Below, piece by piece: positions 35,056 to 44,204 of a stretch of DNA of 64,000 bases. The notes below the pieces were generated by a model. It saw only the letters and a program-made list of their open reading frames with translations. It ran no database searches and had not been told where the DNA came from. Position 1 is the stretch's first letter. Each line of letters opens with the position of its first letter. The translations under genes and the position numbers were made by a program. The stretch covers positions 1-64,000 of the forward strand of contig CALBMX010000032.1 in NCBI GenBank assembly GCA_937896235.1, in the 5' to 3' direction. Source of the DNA: an uncultured bacterium (GTDB lineage: Bacteria > Planctomycetota > UBA1135 > GCA-002686595).

Positions 35056-36623
35056 AGTGGATCGATCCCTCCTTGTCTCCAGGTCGCAGGCGCCTCTACC
35101 TAGGTGTCGGTGTTACGCTCCTCTCGGTTGCTGCCATTGGGGTCCTTTACTTCGTGCTAAGCCTTGCCGAGGAGGGGCGCTTCCGTATGCGTTTTGACCT
35201 GTCGGAAGTCGGGCGAAACACACTGGACGAGACTACGGAAGAGCTGCTCGAGAACCTGCAAAGCCCCGTTGTCGCCAATATCTTTTTTCGCAATGAGAAC
35301 AGCCGTGCGGGGGCAGCTGTTAACGAGGCGCAAGAGAGGATGATCGACCTCCTCTTGGTCGCGTCGAAGTTGAATGCGGACAACTTCGAATTCGTCGTTC
35401 ACGACTTGTCCGACCTCACAGCAGTGCGCACCAAAATGCAAGAGCTCGATGCCGTGGAGCAAAGTATTGTTCTCGCGCAAGGCGATCGGCACGCGCTCAT
35501 TCGACTGCTCCCGGACATCGCGGAAATTCAGCCGGTTGACGAGTCCCGAACATCCTATGCCGTTCGCACCTTCAAAGGGGAAGAGGCACTTGTGGAGGGG
35601 CTGCTCAAGGTCAACAGTGCTACTCGTCCGCTAGTCCTTTTCTCTTCCGGACATGGCGAGCGTGACACGGAGAGCTTAGAAGCACTTGGACTAGGCCAGT
35701 TCGCCCGTGAACTCTCGGGCGACGGGTTTGATGTCGGGGTTTGGGATGCTGGCCTCAATGGGCCGATTCGTGATGAAGTGACGGTGTTGGCGATCATCGC
35801 ACCCGAGGACGCATTCGCTCCTGAAGAGCTCGAGCTCGTTCGGGCTTATGTTGAACGGGGCGGCCGCTTATTCGTGGTCCCGGGCAAGCGCCTCTTTGAT
35901 GGTCCGGGGTCGATGGGAGAGCTTCTTCGAGGATACGGCATGTTGGCGCAGAAGGGGTTTGCCTGTATGCCTGTCGTAGACCCGGACCGAGGCACGGCGA
36001 TGGTCGGCGATCCGGACTGCGCCGATTTCACTATCGGCGATGGTGGGTCGGGGCTTAGTGCAACTCACCCTGTGACCAAACCCATCTGGGAAGCTGCACG
36101 CAAGGTGCGCGTCTCTCTCTCGCGCTCCTTCGATCGCGGACAGGCTCCCCAAGGTGGCGTCCTTTTGGACTTGGTTACCACCCGCGGTCATGGCAGCGGG
36201 TACACGTTTTGGCTGGACTATCCAGATGAGGCTGGTCAGTACAATTGGAGTCCCGGTATCGAAGAGCCAACGGTTGCTGTACGCATAGCAATGAGCTCCG
36301 AATTTCCGGTGGGCGAAAGGGCAAATAGCGAAGTGGCCGACTTTGAGAGCCCCCCGGAGCGAGCGCGTGTCTTAGGTGTCGCGTGCTCTGAATTTGCCTC
36401 CAATGCACTATTCGATTTCAACCGTGACTTCCTCATGAACAGCTTCAACTGGCTTGCCGAGCGCGAGTTCAACGTGCGAGTGCGCAGGCATCGCGAGGAG
36501 CGTACGATGGTCGATGTTGCGCGCGGTTCGGAGATCATCGGCCTGCGCCGCTTCGCATGGTGGGGGGTGCCGGGCTTCTGCGCATTGGTTGGCGCTCTAC
36601 TCGCTTGGCGGAGGCGCTCCTAA
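35052..36623 (+). CDS. GldG-like ABC auxiliary protein
   Basis: A 523-residue protein anchored by a membrane helix near 15-38 and another at the extreme C-terminus (VPGFCALVGALLAWRRRS), with a large extracytoplasmic domain between them. The N-terminal part matches the GldG/ABC-type auxiliary pattern: RFDLSEVGRNTLDETTEELL, FFRNENSR and LVLFSSGHGERDTE. ATG 35052 is chosen for its ATGA coupling to the permease; a longer upstream start inside the permease is unlikely. The next gene begins inside its stop (TAATG). Confidence 0.85.
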   Translation: MKWIDPSLSPGRRRLYLGVGVTLLSVAAIGVLYFVLSLAEEGRFRMRFDLSEVGRNTLDETTEELLENLQSPVVANIFFRNENSRAGAAVNEAQERMIDLLLVASKLNADNFEFVVHDLSDLTAVRTKMQELDAVEQSIVLAQGDRHALIRLLPDIAEIQPVDESRTSYAVRTFKGEEALVEGLLKVNSATRPLVLFSSGHGERDTESLEALGLGQFARELSGDGFDVGVWDAGLNGPIRDEVTVLAIIAPEDAFAPEELELVRAYVERGGRLFVVPGKRLFDGPGSMGELLRGYGMLAQKGFACMPVVDPDRGTAMVGDPDCADFTIGDGGSGLSATHPVTKPIWEAARKVRVSLSRSFDRGQAPQGGVLLDLVTTRGHGSGYTFWLDYPDEAGQYNWSPGIEEPTVAVRIAMSSEFPVGERANSEVADFESPPERARVLGVACSEFASNALFDFNRDFLMNSFNWLAEREFNVRVRRHREERTMVDVARGSEIIGLRRFAWWGVPGFCALVGALLAWRRRS

Positions 36624-38584
36624 TGCACGGCCGCGGGACTCTTATTCTGCTGGTTGTCGTCGGAGTGCTATTCGGACTGACCCAGTGGAATGACGACAAG
36701 AAAATCGAAGACGAGAGGATCGTTTCCGAGCTTGGACAGAGTGCGTTCATCTTGGCTGGGATGGAGGCCACCGATTTAGATCGGTTGAAGATGCTTCGTA
36801 TCGATAACCTTCGCAATGGAGTCCAGGTCTCGATGGAGAGGGATCGCGCGGGCCGCTGGTACCTGACCGACCCCATTGCCTGGCCCGCAGATACGAGTGT
36901 TCTCAGCCTTCTATTCCGGACATTGAGCCAGACGCGCGGCATCGAAGTTCATGATGTCACCTCGGAGGCGGCCGGACTCGAGCCGGCCTTTGCCATTTGC
37001 GACCTGACGTTCTCCGAGTCAAAGAGTGGCGACCCTGGAGGGACATGGCGGATTGAGTTAGGCGATCCCGATCTGAATCCCGCGCGGATGTTCCTGGCCT
37101 CAACGGGCCCAGACGGCAAGCGAAGGGTCCTCCGCGTCTCGAGAACTTTGGAGTCCATTTTCCAGCGCTTCATTCCCGACTACCGCAGCAAGGAAATCCT
37201 TCGCTTTCAGGCTGAGGATATCGTGGCCTTCGAGAGAACGGGTCCAGAGTGGATTACCACCGAGATTTCACTGGGGGCACAGGCTGTCCTCGGCCCGCCC
37301 AAACCCAAGGTTCCGAATCCCCTTTTGCGCGGTGAATCGTGGGAGGGACTCAATCTGAACTTTATCTCCGATAAGCTCGGATGGCGACTCACCGAGCCCG
37401 TGGAGGGACGCATCGATCCGCAGGCGCTGACCATGCTGCTAACAACCTTGGCGAATTTGGATTGCACTGGGTTCTATGCAGAGAGCGCCCAGATCCCCGG
37501 CCTTTTTGGTTTTGATGATCCCGAGGTTGTCATCGATCTCCACTCCGCAAACGGAGCCCGTCATCACATCGAATTCGCTAGAACACCGGAAGAGCGGGAG
37601 GCGTCCGCTCTCCAAGGTTTTTCGCCCGATAATGCGATTTGGCTCTGCCGTATTGACGGCCGTCCAACTGTGTTTGAGGTTGCTTCCAACAAGGTCATGT
37701 TGGCGGCTGGACCGGCCTCGTCCTTTTTTGACTATCGCATCTTGCGTGGCATCCTAGTCGAGGCGGACTCCTTCGAATACACAGCGGGTGGCCGGATGGT
37801 AAAGCTCGAACACGTTCATGAGGGGGCAGTCGATCAGTGGTTTGTCTCTGGAAGAACTGCAGGCGGTAATTCTCTGGACAGGCTTCCAGCCGCCGATGAT
37901 ATCGCTTTGGATTTCCTGAAGCAGTTTAGGCAAGCCGAACTCGGTGCTTTACGGCCCGCTGTTGAGCTGCCTCCCCTGCTGGTTGGGGAGAGCCTGACCG
38001 TGGAGATGTATGGGATGCGTTCGGGGGGCGATTTTGCTCCAGACCCCTCTCCGCGAGAGGGCTCGACGGGGATACTGTTTCGGCGCTTCGGAGATGGAGT
38101 TTGTGTCGAAGTCGCCGCATCGATTCGGGACCTCCTAACAACGGGTGCAGAACACTTCTTGGATCGCCGCGTACATCAAGTCGAAGAGCTGACTTTGGGT
38201 TCTGTCGAGTTGAAACGCGGTGATGAAATCTTGGTGTTCGCGCGGAGTACGGCAACTGGCAAGTGGATCCGCCAAGGCCAAAGTGAGGAAGACCGTGCTT
38301 TTGGGCTTGTGATGGATCGACTGCGGTCGATGAAGGCGCTGGGGTGGGAGCTCGACGAGCGACCTTCTCTCTTAGATGGAATTGAAGTACAGCTCAATAT
38401 TGATGCTGTCCCCGGTTCGCGTGGCCGCGCGGCTGGGCAGGTGCGGTTTGTCGTTGGAAACGGTACCGGTGGCATGGATCCCTGTGAAACTCAAGCGGGT
38501 GAAGGGGAGCCCGACCGAGGTCGCGCCCTTCTCTTTCCGGGTCTTTGGGCCTCTTTAGATGCACTTTTTAAAGGTGAGCGCTAA
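36623..38584 (+). CDS. DUF4340 family protein
   Basis: A 653-residue protein with a single N-terminal membrane helix (TLILLVVVGVLFGLTQW) and a large extracytoplasmic region containing repeats of the DUF4340 type: FILAGMEATDLDRLKMLRIDN, then RWYLTDPIAWPADTSVLSLL and, in a second copy, LGWRLTEPVEGRIDPQALTMLLTTLANL. Such proteins regularly follow GldG-like genes, presumably as part of the same envelope complex. It starts within the previous stop codon. Biochemical role unknown. Confidence 0.85.
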   Translation: MHGRGTLILLVVVGVLFGLTQWNDDKKIEDERIVSELGQSAFILAGMEATDLDRLKMLRIDNLRNGVQVSMERDRAGRWYLTDPIAWPADTSVLSLLFRTLSQTRGIEVHDVTSEAAGLEPAFAICDLTFSESKSGDPGGTWRIELGDPDLNPARMFLASTGPDGKRRVLRVSRTLESIFQRFIPDYRSKEILRFQAEDIVAFERTGPEWITTEISLGAQAVLGPPKPKVPNPLLRGESWEGLNLNFISDKLGWRLTEPVEGRIDPQALTMLLTTLANLDCTGFYAESAQIPGLFGFDDPEVVIDLHSANGARHHIEFARTPEEREASALQGFSPDNAIWLCRIDGRPTVFEVASNKVMLAAGPASSFFDYRILRGILVEADSFEYTAGGRMVKLEHVHEGAVDQWFVSGRTAGGNSLDRLPAADDIALDFLKQFRQAELGALRPAVELPPLLVGESLTVEMYGMRSGGDFAPDPSPREGSTGILFRRFGDGVCVEVAASIRDLLTTGAEHFLDRRVHQVEELTLGSVELKRGDEILVFARSTATGKWIRQGQSEEDRAFGLVMDRLRSMKALGWELDERPSLLDGIEVQLNIDAVPGSRGRAAGQVRFVVGNGTGGMDPCETQAGEGEPDRGRALLFPGLWASLDALFKGER

Positions 38585-38586
38585 GT

Positions 38587-38611
38587 TCCGTTAGGGCCTT
38601 GCCCTAACGGA
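38587..38611. terminator. Hairpin after the ABC operon
   Basis: An 11-bp stem (38587-38597 with 38601-38611) with a three-base CTT loop. No T-run follows, so it may be an attenuator, an mRNA end-protecting hairpin or a weak terminator. Confidence 0.55.
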
Positions 38612-38633
38612 GAGTGAGGCGTATGTTGGCTGG

Positions 38634-41129
38634 ATGCCGAACAAAAACCGAACGGGAGAGGGCCTGCTAGAGCCGAGTTTGGAAAGCGGTGGAGCGCGCC
38701 GTTCGCGCTCTGGTCGCGAGATAGAGGACGTCGTGGAGGCACTGCAGGCCGACCCTGAGCTGCGGGATAGCTTCAGCCACTGGCGTAGATTGCCCGCCCG
38801 GCCGGTGCAGCTGGAACCGTTTCCCAGTGACCTGGATTCACGGCTTGTCGACGTCCTTAAGCGCCAGGGGTACGAGGGGTTGTACGGACACCAAGCCCGC
38901 GCGATTCGAGCGGCCCTCGATGGGCAGGACGTCTTGATTACAACCCCGACGGCCTCGGGGAAAACGCTCGCCTACACGCTACCGGTCATGCAGCGCCTGC
39001 TAGAGACCAACGGACGCGCTCGCTCCCTCTGGCTTTTTCCAACGAAAGCTCTGTCGCAAGATCAGTCCAAGGTGTTCAACGCCCGCATCGAGGAGCTCGG
39101 CGAGGATTGGCACTCCTATACCTATGACGGAGACACGCCCCCCAGCGTCCGGCGCACCTTGCGCGAGCGCGGGCAGGTTATCTTGACCAACCCTTGGATG
39201 CTTCACCAAGGGATCCTGCCCAACCACTCGAAGTGGGCCGACCTCTTTGCCAACCTAAGCCATGTGGTTATCGACGAGGTTCATACCCTCTCCGGAGTGT
39301 TTGGCTCTAACGTTGCCGGCGTTTTGCGCAGGTTGCGACGGATCGCAAATCACTACGGCGCAGATCCAAAATTTCTTCTCTCGTCGGCAACGCTGCGCGA
39401 TGCCCAAATGCACGGAGCACTGTTGGCTGGTCGCGAAGTGACTCTCATTGACGAGGACGCATCTCCCTCCGGAGAGAGGATCTTGGGTGTCTACAATCCG
39501 CCGATGGTGAATCCCGTTGCTGGGCTCCGCAAAAACGCGTTGGAAGAGGCGCGTCGCATCGCGCTAACGCTTGTTGGTCCCGACCATCAGTCGATCTTTT
39601 TTTGCAATCGCCGTACGGGGGTCGAGGTGCTGACACGCTACCTCAAGGAGTGCGCGGGTCGCATGGGACTCGACGCCTCCGAAGTGCGCGGCTATCGGGG
39701 TGGGTACCTTCCCGGACTTCGCCGCGAGATCGAAAACGACCTTCGTGAAGGTCGCGTGAAAGTAGTCGTGACAACAAACGCTCTGGAGCTCGGAATAGAT
39801 ATCGGGAGTTTGGATGTTGCGGTCCTTGTCGGATATCCGGGGAGCCAAGCATCCTTCTGGCAACGAATCGGCCGCGTGGGGCGGCGCGGCAAGTCGAGTC
39901 TGGGGGTGATGATCGCGCGCTCGGATCCGATCGACCAATATCTCTGCGCCCATCCCGAATACCTATTTGATGCACCACGGGAGCGTCTGGGGGTCGACCC
40001 GGACAACCCTGTGATCCTCTCCGAGCAGATAAAGTGCGCCGCATTCGAGCTACCCTTTCGATCCGAGGTGGATCCCCAAAGTGGGGTCGAGGTCGTGCGT
40101 GATTTTGGACCTTCTCCGCATGTCGTGGACATCTTGGACTACTTCACCGAGGAGTCAGGCTTCCTCTTGAAGTCTAAAAATACGTGGTACTTTACGCAGG
40201 ACGCATATCCCGCAGGCGACGTCTCCCTCTCTGGAAATGAGCCGGACAACGTTGTTATTTTTGATGTTGAAAGTGGCAATGCTATTGGGGAGGTCGACCG
40301 AGAAGGATCAATCACTGCCGTTCACCAGGGCGCGATTTACCAAGTCGAAGGCGAGACTTGGAAAGTCGAAAAGTTTGACTACGAAAATCGCCGAGCTTAC
40401 GCGCGCAAGGTAGATAGTGATTACTTCACGGATGCCCACACCGAGGTCGAGGTGCGCGTGCTCCGGTTTGAGGAGCACCAGCGACGAGGACTAGTCGATG
40501 CGCCGGAAGAGGACTTCTCTATTTGGCATGGCGAGGTTCATGTGACCACGCTGGCGACTCTCTATAAAAAAATACGCTTCTACACCCGTGAGAATGTGGG
40601 AGCCGAGGATATCCATTTACCACCAGAGGAGCTCGATACGGATAGCTTTGTCCTTACCGTATCGAATGAGAGCTTGGCCCGGCTTCTCGAAGGAGAAGAC
40701 CTCCTCGCTGATCGCGGTGCAACTTGGCACGCCTTGGGCGGTCTGCTCAAACGTGTGGCGCCACTGTTTCTGCGCTGCAAGAGCGCTGATTTAGGGGTGA
40801 GTGCACAGCTGGCATCAGGACATTTCCACAGGCCCGCACTCTTCCTATTCGACCGTCATCATGGTGGTATCGGTTTGGTGCGCTTGTTTTTTGACGCATG
40901 GGACGAGGTCTTTCGCGCAGCCATTGATGTCTTGCGGCACTGCGAATGTAGCTACGGCTGTCCAGCTTGTGTCGGGCCTCCCGAAGAGTCCGGGCCCGAA
41001 GGCAAGCGGGCCGTGGAGATCTTACTCGAGCACTTCCTAACGGGAGAGCGCCCGCTGCCCGTCGCTGATCTTGGTCCTGAAGACCCGACGCCAAATGAGG
41101 AGCAGGACTTGGGAAGTGATGGGCGCTGA
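38634..41129 (+). CDS. DEAD/DEAH-box helicase (YprA/MrfA-like)
   Basis: An 831-residue superfamily 2 helicase. PTASGKT (105-111) is motif I, DEVH (214-217) motif II, SSAT motif III, and GIDIG plus QRIGRVGRRG form motifs V and VI. The C-terminal DUF1998-type domain carries the metal-binding cysteines HCECSYGCPACVG. In Bacillus the YprA (MrfA) helicase acts with YprB (MrfB) in repair of mitomycin C damage, and here yprB follows with an 11-bp overlap, which supports the same role. A plausible 3'-5' DNA helicase. Confidence 0.92.
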   Translation: MPNKNRTGEGLLEPSLESGGARRSRSGREIEDVVEALQADPELRDSFSHWRRLPARPVQLEPFPSDLDSRLVDVLKRQGYEGLYGHQARAIRAALDGQDVLITTPTASGKTLAYTLPVMQRLLETNGRARSLWLFPTKALSQDQSKVFNARIEELGEDWHSYTYDGDTPPSVRRTLRERGQVILTNPWMLHQGILPNHSKWADLFANLSHVVIDEVHTLSGVFGSNVAGVLRRLRRIANHYGADPKFLLSSATLRDAQMHGALLAGREVTLIDEDASPSGERILGVYNPPMVNPVAGLRKNALEEARRIALTLVGPDHQSIFFCNRRTGVEVLTRYLKECAGRMGLDASEVRGYRGGYLPGLRREIENDLREGRVKVVVTTNALELGIDIGSLDVAVLVGYPGSQASFWQRIGRVGRRGKSSLGVMIARSDPIDQYLCAHPEYLFDAPRERLGVDPDNPVILSEQIKCAAFELPFRSEVDPQSGVEVVRDFGPSPHVVDILDYFTEESGFLLKSKNTWYFTQDAYPAGDVSLSGNEPDNVVIFDVESGNAIGEVDREGSITAVHQGAIYQVEGETWKVEKFDYENRRAYARKVDSDYFTDAHTEVEVRVLRFEEHQRRGLVDAPEEDFSIWHGEVHVTTLATLYKKIRFYTRENVGAEDIHLPPEELDTDSFVLTVSNESLARLLEGEDLLADRGATWHALGGLLKRVAPLFLRCKSADLGVSAQLASGHFHRPALFLFDRHHGGIGLVRLFFDAWDEVFRAAIDVLRHCECSYGCPACVGPPEESGPEGKRAVEILLEHFLTGERPLPVADLGPEDPTPNEEQDLGSDGR

Positions 41130-42624
41130 GTCTTTTTCCGAGCGACTGCGCAGGTTGCGGCGCGAACAGGCCAAAGGTTCGCCCGCGCTTCCCTACGAAG
41201 TTCCGGAACTCAGTGGGCTGACCCCTGAGAACCGTAATGAGTGTGAGGCGCATAATAGGGAGGCCAAGCCGCCACCATCGGGGATGCCCGTTTGGCTGCG
41301 GCACAAGCTCAAAGGGATCGGCGAGGTGGGGACTTCGGAGCGCGCGCGCCAGGTGTCAGATGGAGTGAATGGTCTTCCCCCCGCGCGGCCGGACCTTCCC
41401 CTTTGCACCGGGATACCTGCCGGTATCGAAGAGTTCACGGGGGATAGAGGGGTCTTCGCTGCTCGAATTGTTCGACGGCCAAAGAGTGACCTCCATGGCG
41501 ATTGGCCGCTCGAATGGGCGGAAGACATTAGAGGCGAGTCCATTGCGCCTCTCGTTCGAGATGCCGACTTGGGAGACTTTGATGGGGCCCGCGCGGTCTA
41601 CCTCGACATCGAAACGACGGGGCTTGGGGGCGGCGTGGGGACGTGGCCGTTTATGGTTGCCCTTGGTCGCTTTGATGGGGATGATTTTGAACTGTGGCAG
41701 GGGTTTCTCCGCGATCCCGGTGAAGAGGCAGCACTACTTGCTGAAGTCTCTCGGCGAATTGGCAATGCAGCCGCATTGGTGTCGTTTTTTGGCAAGTCCT
41801 TTGACCGCCACCGACTGGAGGACAAGATGCGTCTGCACCGCATCGAGCCTCCCTTTGACGGCTTACCGCATTTGGACTTGTATCATCCCCTCAATCGGCT
41901 TTATTGCCGTCGAGGTGGTTGGGATCAATTCAGCCCTGGGAGGGGGCCTGGTGAAGCCGTGCCGCTGAATGGGCAGGGATATGCCAACGGTAAATTGAGC
42001 ACCATGGAGCGCGAGCTTTGTGGGCTCAAGCGCGCGGACGACCTCTCGGGTGCATTCGCTCCCGAAGCTTGGTTTGACTATTTAGGGAGTCGGCCTCACC
42101 TGTTGGAGCACGTCTTTCGCCATAACGCAGATGACGTCTGGTCTTTGGCCACGCTGACGGCGCATCTTGGTCGGGCAGCACTCGGGACTCGGCCCGACGG
42201 AGCCGCCCTTGAGGGCCCACTCTTGGCGAAGCTGATTGGGCTCGCAAAACTTGCAAGAGATCGCTCGGACCGCAATGAGGAGGCGCGTCTTTTAGTCGAG
42301 GTCGAGCGGCAACTCGGTGGGGCGTCCTTACCGCGGAAGTTGGCTCTTTGGTTTGCGGATGCTCACCGATTGGCCGGTTCGGATTCTTTCGAACTGTACG
42401 AACAGCTGGTGAGTAGCGATGAGGATTTTCTCACTGCGCGGATCGAAGTCGAGCTGGCAAAGCTCTTGGAGCACAAACGGCACGATTTGAATGCAGCTCT
42501 CGAGGCCTGTGAGCGCGCCAGGGCGGTAGCCGTGCGCCATGGGCCTCGGGCGGGAACACGTTTTTCTAAGGAGCTCGATGCGCGAGCGGCACGACTCTCT
42601 CGGAAGCTTAGGTCGGTCCCGTAG
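41119..42624 (+). CDS. YprB-like RNase-H-fold exonuclease
   Basis: A 501-residue protein of the YprB (MrfB) group. The exonuclease core shows YLDIETTGL (Asp163, Glu165), FFGKSFDRHRLEDKM, HLDLYHPLNRLY and HNADDVWSL, matching the DEDD metal ligands. Around it lie an N-terminal ~140-residue region and a C-terminal helical, TPR-like region (about 375-500). ATG 41119 lies inside the helicase gene, so the two are translationally coupled. Its stop codon abuts that of purN (TAGCTA). Confidence 0.88.
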   Translation: MGAESFSERLRRLRREQAKGSPALPYEVPELSGLTPENRNECEAHNREAKPPPSGMPVWLRHKLKGIGEVGTSERARQVSDGVNGLPPARPDLPLCTGIPAGIEEFTGDRGVFAARIVRRPKSDLHGDWPLEWAEDIRGESIAPLVRDADLGDFDGARAVYLDIETTGLGGGVGTWPFMVALGRFDGDDFELWQGFLRDPGEEAALLAEVSRRIGNAAALVSFFGKSFDRHRLEDKMRLHRIEPPFDGLPHLDLYHPLNRLYCRRGGWDQFSPGRGPGEAVPLNGQGYANGKLSTMERELCGLKRADDLSGAFAPEAWFDYLGSRPHLLEHVFRHNADDVWSLATLTAHLGRAALGTRPDGAALEGPLLAKLIGLAKLARDRSDRNEEARLLVEVERQLGGASLPRKLALWFADAHRLAGSDSFELYEQLVSSDEDFLTARIEVELAKLLEHKRHDLNAALEACERARAVAVRHGPRAGTRFSKELDARAARLSRKLRSVP

Positions 42625-43236
42625 CTACGACTCGAGGTTGGCGTAGTGCATCCGGATCGATTCGGGCAGCGCGATTTTTTCCTCGTCGAAAACTAAGCTG
42701 CCTAGTGTGCCTACATCTGCATCCTTGGGGACTGCGATCCAGCGCTGCAGAAGTACCTTTCCGTTGTCGTACTCATCGTCGACGTAGTGCACGGTACATC
42801 CGGTGACTTGCACGCCTCGCTTGAGAACAGCTGCGTGAACATAGTCACCGTAATAACCCTTTCCTCCGAATGCGGGCAGTAGGGCGGGGTGGATGTTGAT
42901 CACCCGACCAGCCCAGCCAGGGGCTAAGAGCAAGAGGCGGAGAAATCCAGCGAGAACAACCAGCGAGACGGGCTCCTTTCCGTCCGACACGCCGCTCTCT
43001 TCAATGGCGCCAAAGACGGCTGCTGAGTAGGACTGGTGGCTGTCGAAATCCGCGCGCGCGATGACCGCGTTAGGAATGCCTAGTCTTGCCGCACGCTCCA
43101 AGGCGAAAGAGTTGGGCCGATCAGAGAGAACTAGGCCGATCTCAACATCAAGTTTCTTGGCCGCGATGAGCTCTGCTAGGTTCTCCAGCGACCGGCCACC
43201 TCCAGAAACGAGAACGGCGATCCTTGGAGCGGTCAC
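42625..43236 (-). CDS. purN: Phosphoribosylglycinamide formyltransferase PurN
   Basis: A 203-residue folate-dependent transformylase for step 3 of purine synthesis. Catalytic residues are Asn114 and His116 in VINIHPALLP and Asp157 in VHYVDDEYDNGKV, with AGFLRLL before them. The phosphate loop reads SGGGRSLENL instead of the common SGNGSNLQ, a variant of some bacterial PurN proteins. The start is GTG 43236, overlapping the preceding PNP-like gene by 4 bp (GTGA). folD, which makes its formyl donor, is also in this window. Confidence 0.92.
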   Translation of the reverse strand: MTAPRIAVLVSGGGRSLENLAELIAAKKLDVEIGLVLSDRPNSFALERAARLGIPNAVIARADFDSHQSYSAAVFGAIEESGVSDGKEPVSLVVLAGFLRLLLLAPGWAGRVINIHPALLPAFGGKGYYGDYVHAAVLKRGVQVTGCTVHYVDDEYDNGKVLLQRWIAVPKDADVGTLGSLVFDEEKIALPESIRMHYANLES

Positions 43237-44135
43237 GCGTTCCCCTTGGTGGGGCCTGTTCGCGAGGCGAAGCTTACGGCCGCTGGAAAGACTCCGGCGA
43301 TCAGAGCAGACATGCGGGGGGCCGCATCACTGGACGCGGCCAGCATAGCTGGGATGTCCGTGGTGTGCCCGCTGTCAGCGGTCACTGCGGTAAGTGCGAG
43401 TACTTTGAGGCCAGCGTGCGCCGCGGCCAAGAGCGGGTTTGCGATCCCCTGGATCCAGATGTCCGCACCTGCCGTTCGAAACCAATCGCGCTCCGCGGGA
43501 GTGGCAAGGGAGACGGGGGCAGCACAGGCTACAACCACCTCCATGAGCTCGAGCCCCTCGCCAAGAGCGAAGTCCAATGCCTCTCTCCGCAGGCATGGCG
43601 AGTGCAACTGGGAGACGTCGGGGAAGAGTGGTCCGAGCTTACTCTCCCCAAGTGCGTGCAAGGGAGAGGCCCCAGACAAGTTGATGTGATCGCGAATTAC
43701 AGCAAGCTGTCCCGCTTGGATATTGGCGCCAACGAGTGCTCCCGCCGCACTTGTGTGGATGAGGAGTGTGGCGCCGGCAAACGCAGCCATCCAGCAGGGA
43801 AACCCTGTTGCAAATGCGGGTTCGGCAGACGCGTGAGGAGCTTCCGGTGTATCGAGCCCCACGTCCTCGAGAACCCAAACGGTCGCCCGATGGGAATCTT
43901 TGGAGAGCACGGATCCGTAGCCAAGCACGCACCCTCGCCACATCTCCGGGACTCCGGGTATGTCGGAAAGGCTGACACTCTTTAGCTCCTCGACAAGCTC
44001 ACTGGGGAGTACGTCGATCCCCGTTCCTAGAAGGCACAAGATGTCCGGGTTGGGGACGTCGGCGTCGCGAAGGGATGCCACTGCAGTGAGGACGGCTAAG
44101 TCCAAAGGTGGCGCATCAGCAGAGGGGGCAGACAT
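43233..44135 (-). CDS. Diverged purine nucleoside phosphorylase homologue
   Basis: A 300-residue protein with the PNP/MTAP fold: LLGTGIDVLPSEL, HTSAAGALVG, GQLAVIRDHINLSG-ASPL and GLKVLALTAVTADSGH. The purine site is not conserved: Glu201 of trimeric PNPs aligns with Ala211, Met219 with Gln229, Asn243 with Ala253, and Asn115 with Ser129; no GRxHxYEG block is found. It may have a new substrate or be a non-catalytic regulator. Coupling to purN suggests a purine link. Futalosine-type nucleosidases are another possible relative. Alignment was done by eye. Confidence 0.7.
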   Translation of the reverse strand: MSAPSADAPPLDLAVLTAVASLRDADVPNPDILCLLGTGIDVLPSELVEELKSVSLSDIPGVPEMWRGCVLGYGSVLSKDSHRATVWVLEDVGLDTPEAPHASAEPAFATGFPCWMAAFAGATLLIHTSAAGALVGANIQAGQLAVIRDHINLSGASPLHALGESKLGPLFPDVSQLHSPCLRREALDFALGEGLELMEVVVACAAPVSLATPAERDWFRTAGADIWIQGIANPLLAAAHAGLKVLALTAVTADSGHTTDIPAMLAASSDAAPRMSALIAGVFPAAVSFASRTGPTKGNA

Positions 44136-44204
44136 GGTGGTTGGCGATTGGCTTGGCGGCGGAAGGGAGAGCTCGTGACGCGGACGGGGTCGATGGTGTG
44201 AAGG

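Noticed and set aside
33293..38584. Gliding motility operon based on GldA/F/G similarity
   Set aside because: The other gld/spr genes are absent and this ABC set is found in many non-gliding bacteria.
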